Below are positions 9,874-18,391 of a stretch of DNA of 64,000 nucleotides, piece after piece; the stretch's first letter is position 1; each line of letters starts with the position of its first letter. Made by a program: the position numbers and the translations under genes. Origin of the DNA: Renibacterium salmoninarum ATCC 33209. Its GTDB lineage: Bacteria; Actinomycetota; Actinomycetes; Actinomycetales; Micrococcaceae. The notes beneath the pieces were generated by a model. The model saw only the letters and a program-made list of their open reading frames with translations. It was not told the origin of the DNA and did no database searches. Where the stretch lies: contig NC_010168.1 in the NCBI RefSeq assembly GCF_000018885.1, forward strand, positions 2,170,001 to 2,234,000. The letters are read 5' to 3'.

Positions 9874-10901
9874 GCAGTCAGACCGCCCCAGCACCCGAAG
9901 GACGTAAGATGCTCCGGGTCGAGGCCCGCAATGCACAGACTCCGATGGAGCGTAAGCCCGAATGGATCAAGGCCAAAGTCAACATGGGCCCGGAATACAT
10001 CGGCATGAAAAACCTGGTCAAAAAAGAGGGCTTGCACACGGTTTGCGAAGAGGCAGGCTGTCCCAACATTTTTGAATGCTGGGAAGATCGCGAAGCCACC
10101 TTCCTCATCGGCGGCGCCCAATGTACCCGCCGCTGCGATTTTTGCCAGATTGACTCCGGCAAGCCCACCCCGATGGATCGGTTTGAGCCAACCAAAGTCG
10201 CGCGCAGCGTAGTCAAAATGAACCTGCGCTATGCCACTGTCACCGGCGTCGCCCGCGATGATTTGGAAGACGAAGGCGTTTGGCTCTATGCCGAGACCAT
10301 TCGCAAGATTCACGAGCTAAACCCGGGCACCGGCGTCGAAATTCTGATTCCGGACTTCTCCGGAAAGCCGGAAAACATTCAGGCAATTTGCGATGCTAAG
10401 CCTGAGGTCTTTGCGCACAATGTTGAAACCGTGCCTAGGATTTTCAAGCGAATTCGTCCCGCATTCCGTTACGAGCGTTCCATGGATGTGATCACCCAGG
10501 GCCACGATTTGGGCATGGTAACCAAGTCCAACTTGATCTTGGGTATGGGTGAGACCCGCGAAGAGATTTCCGAGGCGCTCCGCGACCTGCATGAAGCAAA
10601 GTGCGATCTCATCACGATTACTCAGTACCTCCGTCCGAGCGAACGGCACCTACCGGTTGATCGCTGGGTCAAGCCGCAGGAGTTCCTTGATCTGCGCGAC
10701 GAAGCTGAAGAACTGGGCTTCTTGGGTGTCATGAGCGGCCCGTTGGTTCGCTCGTCTTACCGTGCTGGTCGCTTGTGGGCAACGGCAATGCGCAAAAAGG
10801 GCCGCGAAATTCCTGCGGAACTGGCGCATATTGCCGAAGGCATTGAAGATTCCGGTCACACCCGCCAAGAGGCTGCCAGCTTGGTGGCCGCGCAAGCCTA
10901 G
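9870..10901 (+). CDS. lipA: Lipoyl synthase
   Basis: LipA is a radical-SAM enzyme that inserts two sulfurs into protein-bound octanoate. Both cluster motifs are seen: Cys59, Cys64 and Cys70 (auxiliary cluster, [12 protein letters not shown]) and Cys85, Cys89 and Cys92 (radical-SAM CxxxCxxC, CTRRCDFC). The C-terminal [11 protein letters not shown] carries the conserved Ser that ligates the auxiliary cluster. The GTG start at 9870 overlaps the lipB stop (GTGA). Length (343) is normal for actinobacteria. It is followed by a long perfect inverted repeat. Confidence 0.96.
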   Translation: MSSQTAPAPEGRKMLRVEARNAQTPMERKPEWIKAKVNMGPEYIGMKNLVKKEGLHTVCEEAGCPNIFECWEDREATFLIGGAQCTRRCDFCQIDSGKPTPMDRFEPTKVARSVVKMNLRYATVTGVARDDLEDEGVWLYAETIRKIHELNPGTGVEILIPDFSGKPENIQAICDAKPEVFAHNVETVPRIFKRIRPAFRYERSMDVITQGHDLGMVTKSNLILGMGETREEISEALRDLHEAKCDLITITQYLRPSERHLPVDRWVKPQEFLDLRDEAEELGFLGVMSGPLVRSSYRAGRLWATAMRKKGREIPAELAHIAEGIEDSGHTRQEAASLVAAQA

Positions 10902-10913
10902 TCACACACTCTT

Positions 10914-10989
10914 TCGCGATAGCCAGACGGCTTCGGGATAGCCAGATGTACTGTGTTCTTGCTATCCCGAAGCCGTCTGGCTATCGCGA
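10914..10989. repeat. Long perfect inverted repeat downstream of lipA
   Basis: Two perfect 29-bp arms (10914-10942 and 10961-10989) flank an 18-nt loop, starting 12 bases after the lipA stop. Inside each arm GATAGC-type units repeat: GATAGCCAGA occurs at 10918 and again at 10937. There is no T run after the stem, so it is not a classical terminator, although such a stem would be a strong barrier in RNA. It may be a dispersed palindromic repeat. Confidence 0.8.
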
Positions 10990-11075
10990 GTAGCGATTGA
11001 CGCTGTTTCGCTGTTGGCGAGAGCCCTGCCGACGGCGACCGAAGCCGCCCGCTGAGCGGCTAGAATAGATCTACT

Positions 11076-11846
11076 ATGGCCAAGAATTCCGCACCCGACG
11101 CTGCCTCCGAACCCAAAACCAGACGTAGCCTGTTTTCGCGTAAACCCAAAGATAATTCACCTAAGCCGGAAAAAAATCCCGGCAGGTTGAAGCAAATGGT
11201 GGACATCTTCAAGATCACCCGCCGTAGTGACCCCACCGTGGTCTGGCTGATGATCTTGGTGTTCTTGGGCGTAGTCGCGATCGCTTTGGCGGTTGGGTTC
11301 TTCGTGTTCGGCGGCAACTGGATCAGTGGCCTGATCTTGGGCATTCCCTTGGGTATTCTTGGCGCAATGCTGGTGCTCTCCCGACGCGCGGAAAGGGCGG
11401 CATTCGCGCAAATCGAAGGCCAGCCTGGGGCTTCAGGAGCAGCACTGGACACCCTCCGACGCGGCTGGATTGTCGAAGAACAGCCGGTTACGGTGAACCC
11501 ACGCAGCCAAGATGCAGTGTTCCGCGCCATTGGTCGCCCCGGCGTCGTCCTGGTCACCGAAGGTCCAACGCACCGCGTTCGCACCTTGGTGCAAGCAGAG
11601 CAAAAGAAACTCAACCGGATTCTGCCGAACGTCAGCGTGCATGTGATCGAGTCCGGCCGCGAAGATGGCCAAGTGCCGCTGAACAAAGTTGCTCCCAGGG
11701 TTCGCAAGCTCAAAAACGAGCTGACTAAAGCTGAAGTCAGCGCGGTCAGCAAACGTATCTCTTCTCTGGGTACCCGGTTACCGATCCCCAAGGGCATCGA
11801 CCCTTACAAGGCTCGACCAGACCGCAAAGCTGCGCGCGGTCGCTAA
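11076..11846 (+). CDS. DUF4191 domain membrane protein
   Basis: This 256-residue protein has a basic N-terminus and two adjacent transmembrane helices near residues 50-100 (VVWLMILVFLGVVAIALAVG and the following segment). The cytoplasmic domain contains VVLVTEGPTHRV and ends in a basic tail. This is the actinobacterial DUF4191 family, which is usually found between lipA and glnA. Its function is unknown. A strong bidirectional hairpin follows. Confidence 0.85.
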   Translation: MAKNSAPDAASEPKTRRSLFSRKPKDNSPKPEKNPGRLKQMVDIFKITRRSDPTVVWLMILVFLGVVAIALAVGFFVFGGNWISGLILGIPLGILGAMLVLSRRAERAAFAQIEGQPGASGAALDTLRRGWIVEEQPVTVNPRSQDAVFRAIGRPGVVLVTEGPTHRVRTLVQAEQKKLNRILPNVSVHVIESGREDGQVPLNKVAPRVRKLKNELTKAEVSAVSKRISSLGTRLPIPKGIDPYKARPDRKAARGR

Positions 11847-11859
11847 TCACACCACGTAG

Positions 11860-11894
11860 AAAGCGCCCCTGGCTAATCTAGCCAGGGGCGCTTT
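11860..11894. terminator. Bidirectional terminator between DUF4191 and malic enzyme
   Basis: Perfect 16-bp stem (11860-11875 and 11879-11894) with a 3-nt loop and A/T-flanked ends. It is placed between convergent genes and should stop transcription from both sides. Confidence 0.85.
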
Positions 11895-11912
11895 GCGGTT
11901 AACGTTGAAGAG

Positions 11913-13083
11913 CTACGAGGCTGCTGCCACCGCCAAAGCTACCGCCTCGGCAACGCCAGGCTGCAGAGGGCTGGGCACGATCATTTCTGCAGTCGGTTCA
12001 GTGACAAGCCCAGCAATAGCCTCAGCGGCAGCAAGCTTCATGGCTTCGGTAATTCTTTGCGCACCGGCGTCGAGCGCCCCTTTGAAAATCCCGGGGAATG
12101 CCAGCACATTATTGATTTTATTCGGAAAGTCGCTGCGGCCAGTTGCCACCACGCGACAGTGTTTTGCCGCCAGTTCGGGATGAATTTCTGGCGTTGGGTT
12201 AGACAGTGCAAACACCATGGCGTCCGAGCTCATTCTCGCGATGTGTTCTTCCGGCACCTGGGCTGAGGAGACACCAATGAACACATCTGCGCCGTCGAGC
12301 GCCTCAGCCAGCGCACCGGAGACCTCACGTGGGTTAGTGACTCCGGCAAGCTCAGCCTTGATAGCGGTGAGATCCTCCCGCACGGAGTGGATGATTCCGC
12401 GCGAATCGACCAAAACCAAATCTCGGACACCAGCGGCCAGCAAGATCTTTGCCACCGCCACACCAGCAGCACCGACTCCAGAGATAACCACTTTAAGTCC
12501 GGGAATGTCCCGTTCCACAACATTGGCGGCATTGATGAGGGCCGCCAAAACCACCACGGCTGTCCCGTGCTGATCGTCATGCATGACTGGGCAGTCAAGA
12601 GCCTCAATGAGGTGAGTTTTCAGTTCGAAGCACCTGGGTGCCGAGATGTCCTCAAGATTGACGGCGCCGAAGCTTGGCCGCAAACGCACCAACGTTTCGA
12701 TAATCTCGTCCACATCAGTGGTATCCAATACCAACGGAATGGAATTCAAACCGCCGAAAGTCTTGAACAGGGCAGCTTTACCTTCCATCACCGGAAGCGA
12801 TGCTCGCGGGCCAATATTGCCCAGTCCGAGCACAGCGGTACCGTCGCTAACCACAACGACTAAGCGCTTGGTCCAGGTATACACGTCAACTAGCTCCGGC
12901 TCGGTAGCGATCGCGCTACTTACCTCCGCCACGCCCGGGGTATAGGCGATTGACAAGTCTTTTTTACTCAACAAGGGTGCGCGCGTTTCTACGCTCAGCT
13001 TGCCGCCCAAGTGGGCTTCAAATATTTTCGTCCCGGCTCAGCTCTACGCCTGCGCTAGGCTGGGCATTTACGGGGTTCTCCAT
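11913..13083 (-). pseudogene. NAD(P)-dependent malic enzyme, frameshifted near the N-terminus
   Basis: The body is a short-type malic enzyme: SIAYTPGVAEV, VSDGTAVLGLGNIG, MEGKAALFK, DISAPRCFE, MHDDQHGT and the nucleotide-binding GVGAAGVAVAK. It would convert malate to pyruvate, CO2 and NAD(P)H. A well-placed ATG at 13083, preceded by GGGAGA, opens MENPVNAQ..., but that frame stops after 21 codons. The family sequence IFEAHLGGKLSVE continues in another frame. Removing one base from the four-T run at 13025-13028 joins them. In the downstream frame the only start is a TTG at 13010 with no good ribosome site. It may be inactive or poorly expressed. Confidence 0.75.
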
Positions 13084-13140
13084 CACAAGTTCTCCCTTGA
13101 ACTTTTTGTGCGCCGTGTGCGCCCTGATGTGAGATTACCC

Positions 13141-13605
13141 TCAACGTCGCAGTAGTACCGTGTTCATTGCGCGATCATGAAGCCCCCGTTGATCAGGGTC
13201 AAAGATGATTGCTGGGATGACCAAGCAAAGCAAAAGAGCACGCACGACGCCGGCTACTGGGCCTGCGGGCAAGAAACCATTGGCTCCTTTGACAGTGTTC
13301 GGACCTTGCCGAACTACCTGGATATTGACGATCCGATGGCCGACGCTGAAACCGAGTGTGCCAACCAGCAGTGCCTGCTCAATGAAGAAAATTCCAATAG
13401 TGGCCAGCGAGTTTCCTTGAAAGATGAAGTTACTGATCAAAAGACACAAAGCCCAGTCAATGCAGATGGCTAAAATTCGCCGACCGGCTCGGGCAATCGA
13501 TCCTGGGCCGGATTCCGGCAAGCCCAAACGCTCCCCCGGGTACTTCGAAATATGGGATGTATCAGGGCCGGAGAGCCAGGAGCCAAGGTCTTTGCGATCT
13601 ACCAC
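13141..13605 (-). CDS. RDD family membrane protein
   Basis: The 154-residue protein has the family Arg and Asp signature (RAGRRILAICIDWALCLL), then hydrophobic segments near residues 60-80 and 115-135, and ends with the typical QRGLHDRAMNTVLLRR. RDD proteins are small membrane proteins of uncertain transport or regulatory role. In actinobacteria one commonly lies next to and divergent from glnA, as here. The start is a GTG with a weak ribosome site. Confidence 0.85.
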   Translation of the reverse strand: MVDRKDLGSWLSGPDTSHISKYPGERLGLPESGPGSIARAGRRILAICIDWALCLLISNFIFQGNSLATIGIFFIEQALLVGTLGFSVGHRIVNIQVVRQGPNTVKGANGFLPAGPVAGVVRALLLCLVIPAIIFDPDQRGLHDRAMNTVLLRR

Positions 13606-13643
13606 TCTTCAAGTTTAGCCGTCATCGCCGCACGCCAAGACCC

Positions 13644-13681
13644 GTAACCTACTGGAAACAATGTCGATACCGTCGAGAAAT
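13644..13681 (+). promoter_or_regulatory. GlnR box upstream of glnA
   Basis: Four pentamers are spaced by exactly six bases: GTAAC (13644), GAAAC (13655), GATAC (13666) and GAAAT (13677). This is the a-site/b-site layout (gTnAc-n6-GaAAc, twice) established for GlnR, the OmpR-type nitrogen regulator of actinobacteria. It lies just upstream of a likely -10 element for glnA, so activation of glnA in nitrogen limitation is the simplest reading. GlnR itself is not in the window. Confidence 0.82.
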
Positions 13682-13698
13682 GCCCTCTGACTATGCTG

Positions 13699-13704
13699 TA
13701 TAAC
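13699..13704 (+). promoter_or_regulatory. glnA: Candidate -10 element of glnA
   Basis: TATAAC stands 18 bases after the GlnR box and about 50 bases before the glnA ATG. No good -35 hexamer is seen at the usual distance, where the second GlnR site lies. This fits an activator-dependent promoter. Confidence 0.55.
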
Positions 13705-13756
13705 ACTTGCAAAAAAATCGACTGCCAGCCGTGCCAGTCGCACCGAAGGAGCATAG

Positions 13757-15181
13757 ATGTTCAAGTCCGCGGACGAAGTCCTCGCGTTTATCAAAGACGA
13801 AGAGGTCAAATTCGTCGATATCCGCTTCACTGATCTACCTGGCGTACAGCAACACTTTAACGTGCCAGCGCAGAGCGTGGATGCGGATTTCTTTGTCAAT
13901 GGTCAACTTTTCGATGGCTCGTCCATCCGAGGCTTCCAAGGCATCGCCGAATCGGATATGCAGCTCATCCCCGATGTGACCACGGCTTTTGTTGATCCTT
14001 ACCGGATCGAAAAAACTCTCGCCTTGAACTTCTCCATCGTCAATCCGCGCACCGGCGAACCGTACCACCGCGATCCTCGTGGTGTTGCCGAGCGCGCAGA
14101 AGCTTACCTAGCATCAACTGGTATTGCAGACACCGCGTTCTTTGCACCGGAGGCTGAGTTTTACGTCTTCGATAACGTGCAATATGAATCGTCACCGCAA
14201 GGCTCGTTCTACAAAGTCGATTCGATCGAGGCACCGTGGAACACCGGCCGCAAGGAAGACGGCGGCAACTTGGGTAACAAGATTCCGTTCAAGGGTGGGT
14301 ATTTCCCGGTAGCGCCGGTGGATCACCAGGCTGATTTGCGTGACGCAATGTGCATCGCACTTGGCGAAGCCGGACTTGAAGTTGAGCGCTCGCACCACGA
14401 AGTTGGCGCGGCCGGCCAAGCCGAGATCAACTACAAGTTTTCTACGCTGGTGCATGCTGCCGATGATCTGCAGAAGTTCAAGTACATCATCAAGAACACG
14501 GCCTCGGAGTGGGGCAAGACGGTCACGTTCATGCCAAAGCCAATCTTCGGCGATAACGGCTCCGGCATGCACTGCCACCAGTCGCTCTGGACCGGCGGGC
14601 AACCGCTGTTCTACGACGAAAAGGGTTATGCTGGCTTGTCCGACCTAGCCCGTTGGTACATCGGCGGCCTACTCAAGCACTCTTCCGCGGTGCTCGCCTT
14701 CACTAACCCTACGGTGAACTCTTACCGCCGTTTGGTCAAGGGCTTCGAAGCCCCGGTCAACATGGTTTACTCGCAGGGCAATCGTTCGGCCGGCATCCGG
14801 ATCCCGATTACTGGTTCCAACCCGAAGGCCAAGCGGATCGAATTCCGCGCACCGGATCCGTCGTCGAACCCGTACTTGGCTTTCGCTGCACAGTTGATGG
14901 CTGGCCTGGATGGCATCCGCAATCGGATCGAACCACCCGCGCCGATCGATAAAGACCTTTACGAGTTGCCGCCAGAAGAAGCTAAAGACATTCCTAAGGC
15001 TCCCGGATCCCTCGAAGAGGCATTAGCGGCTCTGGAAGCTGATACCGAGTTCCTGCAGGCCGGTGGCGTGTTCACCCAGGATCTGGTTGACACTTGGATC
15101 GAATACAAGCGTGAATACGAAATCAAGCCGCTAGCACTCCGCCCGAACCCGTTCGAATTCGAGCTCTATTACGGCGTGTAA
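13757..15181 (+). CDS. glnA: Glutamine synthetase, type I (GlnA1)
   Basis: This enzyme makes glutamine from glutamate, ammonia and ATP. The 474 residues are normal for the dodecameric type I-beta enzyme. Seen are [43 protein letters not shown] and the adenylylation loop with Tyr402 in [10 protein letters not shown]. The Tyr loop fits control by GlnE, which is encoded 7.5 kb away in this window. The gene has a GlnR box upstream and a strong terminator downstream. A ribosome site (GAAGGAG) precedes the ATG. Confidence 0.97.
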   Translation: MFKSADEVLAFIKDEEVKFVDIRFTDLPGVQQHFNVPAQSVDADFFVNGQLFDGSSIRGFQGIAESDMQLIPDVTTAFVDPYRIEKTLALNFSIVNPRTGEPYHRDPRGVAERAEAYLASTGIADTAFFAPEAEFYVFDNVQYESSPQGSFYKVDSIEAPWNTGRKEDGGNLGNKIPFKGGYFPVAPVDHQADLRDAMCIALGEAGLEVERSHHEVGAAGQAEINYKFSTLVHAADDLQKFKYIIKNTASEWGKTVTFMPKPIFGDNGSGMHCHQSLWTGGQPLFYDEKGYAGLSDLARWYIGGLLKHSSAVLAFTNPTVNSYRRLVKGFEAPVNMVYSQGNRSAGIRIPITGSNPKAKRIEFRAPDPSSNPYLAFAAQLMAGLDGIRNRIEPPAPIDKDLYELPPEEAKDIPKAPGSLEEALAALEADTEFLQAGGVFTQDLVDTWIEYKREYEIKPLALRPNPFEFELYYGV

Positions 15182-15190
15182 TCCACAAGC

Positions 15191-15243
15191 AATGACGACG
15201 GCGGCCCGGTCACCTTTTAGGTAACCGGGCCGCCGTCGTCATT
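15191..15243 (+). terminator. Terminator of glnA
   Basis: Perfect 20-bp GC-rich stem (15191-15210 and 15224-15243) with a 13-nt loop, starting 9 bases after the glnA stop. Confidence 0.85.
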
Positions 15244-15335
15244 AGCGGTTACTCTCAGCCCCTTGCTTCAAAGCTTCAAGCCAGGCCTTGGCCGATGAGC
15301 GCTTCGTCTCACTCAGAGAAGCTTGGATGGGCATC
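15242..15335 (-). pseudogene. 3' gene fragment left of IS copy 1
   Basis: Thirty minus-strand codons, beginning MPIQASLSETKRSSAKAW and ending at TAA 15242-15244, abut the left end of the insertion sequence. The composition (Ala, Lys, Glu, Ser) looks like a real soluble C-terminus. The part upstream of it is replaced by the IS, and the other IS flank codes for a different gene on the other strand. The family is not recognised. It could also be a very short gene that lost its promoter. Confidence 0.45.
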
Positions 15336-15385
15336 TGAATCGCCCCGGTGTGTCCGGAGACTTTCTTGTTTGAGAGGATCAGGAC

Positions 15386-15751
15386 ATGGCAGGGAAAACT
15401 ACGACACGGTATCCGCAGGAGTTGAAGGATCGTGCGGTGCGCATGGTTGCGGAGATGGAGGGTGCATCTTCGGAGTGGGCGGCGATGCAAAAAGTTGCCC
15501 AGCTTTTGGGTGTGGGTGTGCCGGAAACGGTGCGTAAATGGGTCCGGCAAGCCGAGATCGATGTTGGTACTAGAACTGGAACAACGAGCACGGAATCGGC
15601 CGAGCTGAAACGGTTACGGCGTGAGAACGCTGAGCTGAAACGGGCGAACGCGATCCTTCGGAGTGCTTCAGCTTTTTTCGCGGTCGAACTCGACCGCCAC
15701 AACACTGATCGTGAAATACATCAAGGACCATGCCGGTCACCGCGAGAATAA
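15386..15751 (+). CDS. IS3-family transposase OrfA (copy 1)
   Basis: The 121 residues begin with the IS3 OrfA helix-turn-helix (RYPQELKDRAVRMVAEM, then VPETVRKWVRQAE), followed by a leucine-zipper-like segment (ELKRLRRENAELKRANAILRSA). It binds the IS ends. The last 12 or so residues after AVELDRHNTD are not family-like. The IS3 pattern there continues in the next frame (see OrfB), so the OrfA end is probably where a frameshift to OrfB should happen. Confidence 0.88.
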   Translation: MAGKTTTRYPQELKDRAVRMVAEMEGASSEWAAMQKVAQLLGVGVPETVRKWVRQAEIDVGTRTGTTSTESAELKRLRRENAELKRANAILRSASAFFAVELDRHNTDREIHQGPCRSPRE

Positions 15752-16651
15752 TGGATTGCGGTGGGGTGTCGAGTCGATCTGCCAGGTGCTTACTGGGACG
15801 GGGTGAAGACCACCCCGTCCACGTACTACGAATGGGTGGATAAAACACGATCTCACCGAGAACAACGTGATGAGGTGCTCAAGCCCGTGATCCAGAAGGT
15901 GTATGCCGCTAATTACGGGGTTTACGGCACCAGGAAAGTCTGGTTGGCGATGAACCGTGAAGGTGTGCCGGTGGCCAGGTGCACGGTAGAACGGCTCATG
16001 GGGTTACTTGGCATACAGGGTGCGGTCCGTGGCAAGGTCAAACGCACCACGATCAAAGACTCGAAGGCAGCCCGAGCGAAGGACTTGGTCCGCCGTGATT
16101 TCACACCAACGGCACCGGATCGGCTATGGGTAGCTGATTTCACCTATGTTTCGACCTGGTCCGGGTGGGTCTATGTTGCCTTCGTGATCGATGCCTACTC
16201 TCGGAGGATCCTGGGCTGGTCAGCGAGTGCTTCTATGAACACCGTGCTAGTGCTCAACGCAGTTAATCAGGCAATCTGGAGTCGTGAACGGGCCGGGGCT
16301 GAGATTTCCGGGGTGATTCATCATCACGATGCCGGGGCTCAATACGCCTCCTTGGCCTTCACCGAACGCCTGGCCCAGGCCGGTATCCGCCCCTCGATCG
16401 GTTCTGTGGGTGATAGTTACGACAACGTCTTGGCGGAAACCATCAACGGGCTTTATAAGACCGAGCTGATCAAACCCGGCAAGCCCTGGCGGACTCTAGA
16501 AGAAGTCGAAATCGGCACCGCTGAATGGGCCGATTGGTACAACCACCGAAGGCTCTACCAGTACTGCGGAGACATCCCACCAGTAGAGCTAGAAAACCAC
16601 TACTACAATCACTACCAGAGCACGGCAGCCGCCGACAGGCTCATCGTCTGA
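15705..16651 (+). CDS. IS3-family transposase OrfB, split over two frames (copy 1)
   Basis: OrfB is the DDE integrase. The catalytic residues are seen as Asp in WVADFTYV, Asp in HHDAGAQYAS and Glu in DNVLAETINGLYK. The N-terminal family segment (LIVKYIKDHAGHRENNGLRW..., 15705-15803) is in one frame and ends at TGA 15804. The rest, from VKTTPSTYYEW onward, is in the OrfA frame and is open from GTG 15761. Re-reading one G at the GGGG before the TGA would join them. Copy 2 has exactly the same arrangement. Confidence 0.8.
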
Positions 16652-16684
16652 GAAACCCTCCGGACACACCGGAGCGATTCAATC

Positions 16685-16862
16685 CGTTCAAATCCTTCCG
16701 GCACGAGCATCGTTTTGAACCCACCGACGAAGGCTGCCTGATGACCGATACGCTATGGGTTTCCGCACCGCTTGGACCGTTGGGCTGGCTGGCAGAGAAG
16801 CTTTTTTGAAGTCCTATTTACAGCGACTCATCGAGATTCGCAATGAGTATTTAATTCGCTAA
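16685..16862 (+). pseudogene. SRPBCC (START-like) protein remnant right of IS copy 1
   Basis: The sequence to the right of the IS codes for FKSFRHEHRFEP, then MTDTLWVSAPLGPLGWLAEKLF, the typical C-terminal half of actinobacterial SRPBCC/cyclase-like proteins. The frame then stops at TGA in a six-T run (16802-16807). One more T would give LKSYLQRLIEIRNEYLIR and a stop at 16862, the expected family ending. The gene therefore lost its 5' half and also has a frameshift. Confidence 0.7.
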
Positions 16863-16873
16863 GCACCACGGTC

Positions 16874-17074
16874 TTAGCTCTTGCCGAATTTCTTATGTAC
16901 CGCTTGTTTACTGACGCCCAGACACACCGCGATCATTTCCCACGACATGCCGGATTGTCGAGCCCTTCGCACCAGAGCGGCCTCAGTCCGACCAACTTCA
17001 CGCTGCAATTCGGACAAGGCGAATAAGGCATCTGATGGACTATTCCCGTCCATATCCCCTACTACAGTTTTCAT
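16874..17074 (-). CDS. Small helix-turn-helix DNA-binding protein
   Basis: The 66-residue protein ends in a clear helix-turn-helix, VRRARQSGMSWEMIAVCLGVSKQAVHKKFG. It belongs to a known group of tiny actinobacterial regulators with the consensus ARxxGxSWxxIAxxLGVSRQAVHKK. I choose the ATG at 17074 over one at 17089 because GGAGGT (17082-17087) stands 7 bases before it. Two AGTTGAC palindromes lie just upstream, within the end of the preceding GNAT gene, and may be its own operators. It is probably expressed with, or separately from, the GNAT and GlnQ genes. Confidence 0.75.
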   Translation of the reverse strand: MKTVVGDMDGNSPSDALFALSELQREVGRTEAALVRRARQSGMSWEMIAVCLGVSKQAVHKKFGKS

Positions 17075-17091
17075 CCGTTCTACCTCCATGC

Positions 17092-17135
17092 GTCAACTTT
17101 AGTTGACAGATGGAGTGGCGTCAACCAAAGTTGAC
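17092..17135. promoter_or_regulatory. Pair of AGTTGAC palindromes, likely operators
   Basis: GTCAACT-TT-AGTTGAC at 17092-17107 is a perfect palindrome. A second, GTCAACC-AA-AGTTGAC at 17120-17135, has one mismatch. Their centres are 28 bp apart. Both lie in the 60 bases upstream of the small HTH gene, so autoregulation by that protein is the simplest idea. They also form the end of the GNAT coding sequence. Confidence 0.6.
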
Positions 17136-17641
17136 GGAAAGCGTTTAGCCATCACAAATTGCGGGCCAGTTAGTTGGTCGAGGTAGCCACCAACGACGTC
17201 GTAACCGGCCTTTCGATACGCGCGCTGACCGGCCACATTCGCTTCGTTTACACCCAACACAACTCCCTCCGCATCCGCAAAGAGTTGTTGTGCAAGTAGC
17301 ACCGATTCTGCCGCAGCCCGGCTTCCGTAGCCGTGTCCCTGGAACTGAGCTCCAATCAGAAAAGCACGCAAAAGCACCCAGTCTCCTGACCAGTTCAAGG
17401 CCTGCTCTGCCGCACCTCGGTGCAGGGTTCCGGTGCCCACCACGCGGGATCCTTCACCATCCACACGGTCAACTATGGCGAAGATTTTCCGAGCAGGCTC
17501 CGCTAATCCCCGCGCCACCAATTCACTAGGCACACCAACGAAGGCACCCTGCTCAGGCAGAATTTCCAAAGCGGCCACCGCTTCAATTGCCACGGCCCGT
17601 TCAGCTTCATCTAGATCTTTCAAAAGAATCAGCCTAAACAC
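17099..17641 (-). CDS. GNAT family N-acetyltransferase
   Basis: The 180-residue protein has the acetyl-CoA-binding pattern (AFLIGAQFQGHGYGSRAAAE, a Q-x-x-G-x-G/A motif) and the later ANVAGQRAYRKAGYDVVG typical of GNAT enzymes. The substrate is unknown. Its GTG start at 17641 follows the TGA of the ABC ATPase gene immediately, so it is translated from the same message. Its last codons contain the palindromic operators. Confidence 0.82.
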   Translation of the reverse strand: MFRLILLKDLDEAERAVAIEAVAALEILPEQGAFVGVPSELVARGLAEPARKIFAIVDRVDGEGSRVVGTGTLHRGAAEQALNWSGDWVLLRAFLIGAQFQGHGYGSRAAAESVLLAQQLFADAEGVVLGVNEANVAGQRAYRKAGYDVVGGYLDQLTGPQFVMAKRFPSTLVDATPSVN

Positions 17642-18391
17642 TCAGAGTACCTTTGCCAAAAAGTCCTGGAGCCTGGGCTGCTGTGGTGCATCAAAAATCT
17701 GCTCCGGTGCACCCTCTTCACAAATCACGCCGTCGGCCATGAAGATCACCCGATCGGATACTTCACGAGCAAATCCCATCTCGTGCGTCACCACCATGGT
17801 CATACCTTCGGCAGCCAAGTCTTTGATCACCTGCAGGACTTCGCCCACCATCTCAGGGTCCAAGGCGCTAGTGGCTTCGTCAAAAAGCATAATGCCGGGC
17901 GCCATAGCCAAAGCCCAGGCAATTGCTACCCGCTGCTTTTGGCCACCAGATAATGAGGCGGGGCGAGCATCTGCTTTTTCCGACAGTCCAACTCGGTTCA
18001 GCAACTCCATTGCCTTGGCACGAGCCTGCGACTTAGAAAACTTCTTGAGCTCCACCGGGGCCAACATGATGTTTTCCAACACTTTCATATGCGGGAACAG
18101 GTTGAAATGTTGGAAGACCATACCGATGTGCTGACGAACCTTGTTCAAATCAACTTTGGCATCGGTCAGATCAAAACCATCCACCACCACTTTGCCGCCG
18201 GTGATGTCCTCAAGTTTGTTCAAGCAGCGCAGAAAGGTCGATTTTCCGGAGCCAGAAGGCCCAATGACGCAGACAACCTCGCCCTCGGCAATCTGCGCAT
18301 CAATGCCTTTCAGCACCTGATTGGTACCGAAGGTCTTCAACAGGCCTTCAACCTGAATTTTTGCCGATGGCAATCCGGTCGCTTCGCTCAT
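17642..18391 (-). CDS. Polar amino acid (glutamine-type) ABC transporter ATP-binding protein
   Basis: The 249 residues have Walker [10 protein letters not shown], signature LSGGQKQR, Walker [14 protein letters not shown] and the switch His in VVTHEMGFA. Closest in type to GlnQ/ArtP, it would power uptake of glutamine or a similar amino acid. One oddity is Trp in RVAIAWAL, where the family almost always has Arg (AIARAL). The ATG overlaps the permease stop (ATGA). Its partner gene is broken, so the transporter may not work. Confidence 0.9.
   Translation of the reverse strand: MSEATGLPSAKIQVEGLLKTFGTNQVLKGIDAQIAEGEVVCVIGPSGSGKSTFLRCLNKLEDITGGKVVVDGFDLTDAKVDLNKVRQHIGMVFQHFNLFPHMKVLENIMLAPVELKKFSKSQARAKAMELLNRVGLSEKADARPASLSGGQKQRVAIAWALAMAPGIMLFDEATSALDPEMVGEVLQVIKDLAAEGMTMVVTHEMGFAREVSDRVIFMADGVICEEGAPEQIFDAPQQPRLQDFLAKVL

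Larger units (their letters stand above)
15336..16681 (+). mobile_element. IS3-family insertion sequence, copy 1 (IS994-like)
   Basis: The element is 1346 bp. Its 30-bp terminal inverted repeats (15336-15365 and 16652-16681) begin TGAATCGC and differ at three positions. The right repeat starts immediately after the OrfB stop. The trinucleotide ATC flanks both ends (15333-15335, 16682-16684), consistent with a 3-bp target duplication. It carries OrfA (helix-turn-helix) and OrfB (DDE integrase). It matches my memory of IS994 of R. salmoninarum, which I have not verified. Copy 2 at 28857 has the same length and differs by only a few bases. Confidence 0.93.

Noticed and set aside
9513..10313. Long minus-strand frame across lipB and lipA
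   Set aside because: Both lipoate genes have complete catalytic motifs on the plus strand. The antisense frame has no recognisable features.
11060..11797. Long minus-strand open frame (245 codons) opposite the DUF4191 gene
   Set aside because: It is the antisense shadow of a well-supported membrane protein, has no domain pattern, and lacks a ribosome site.
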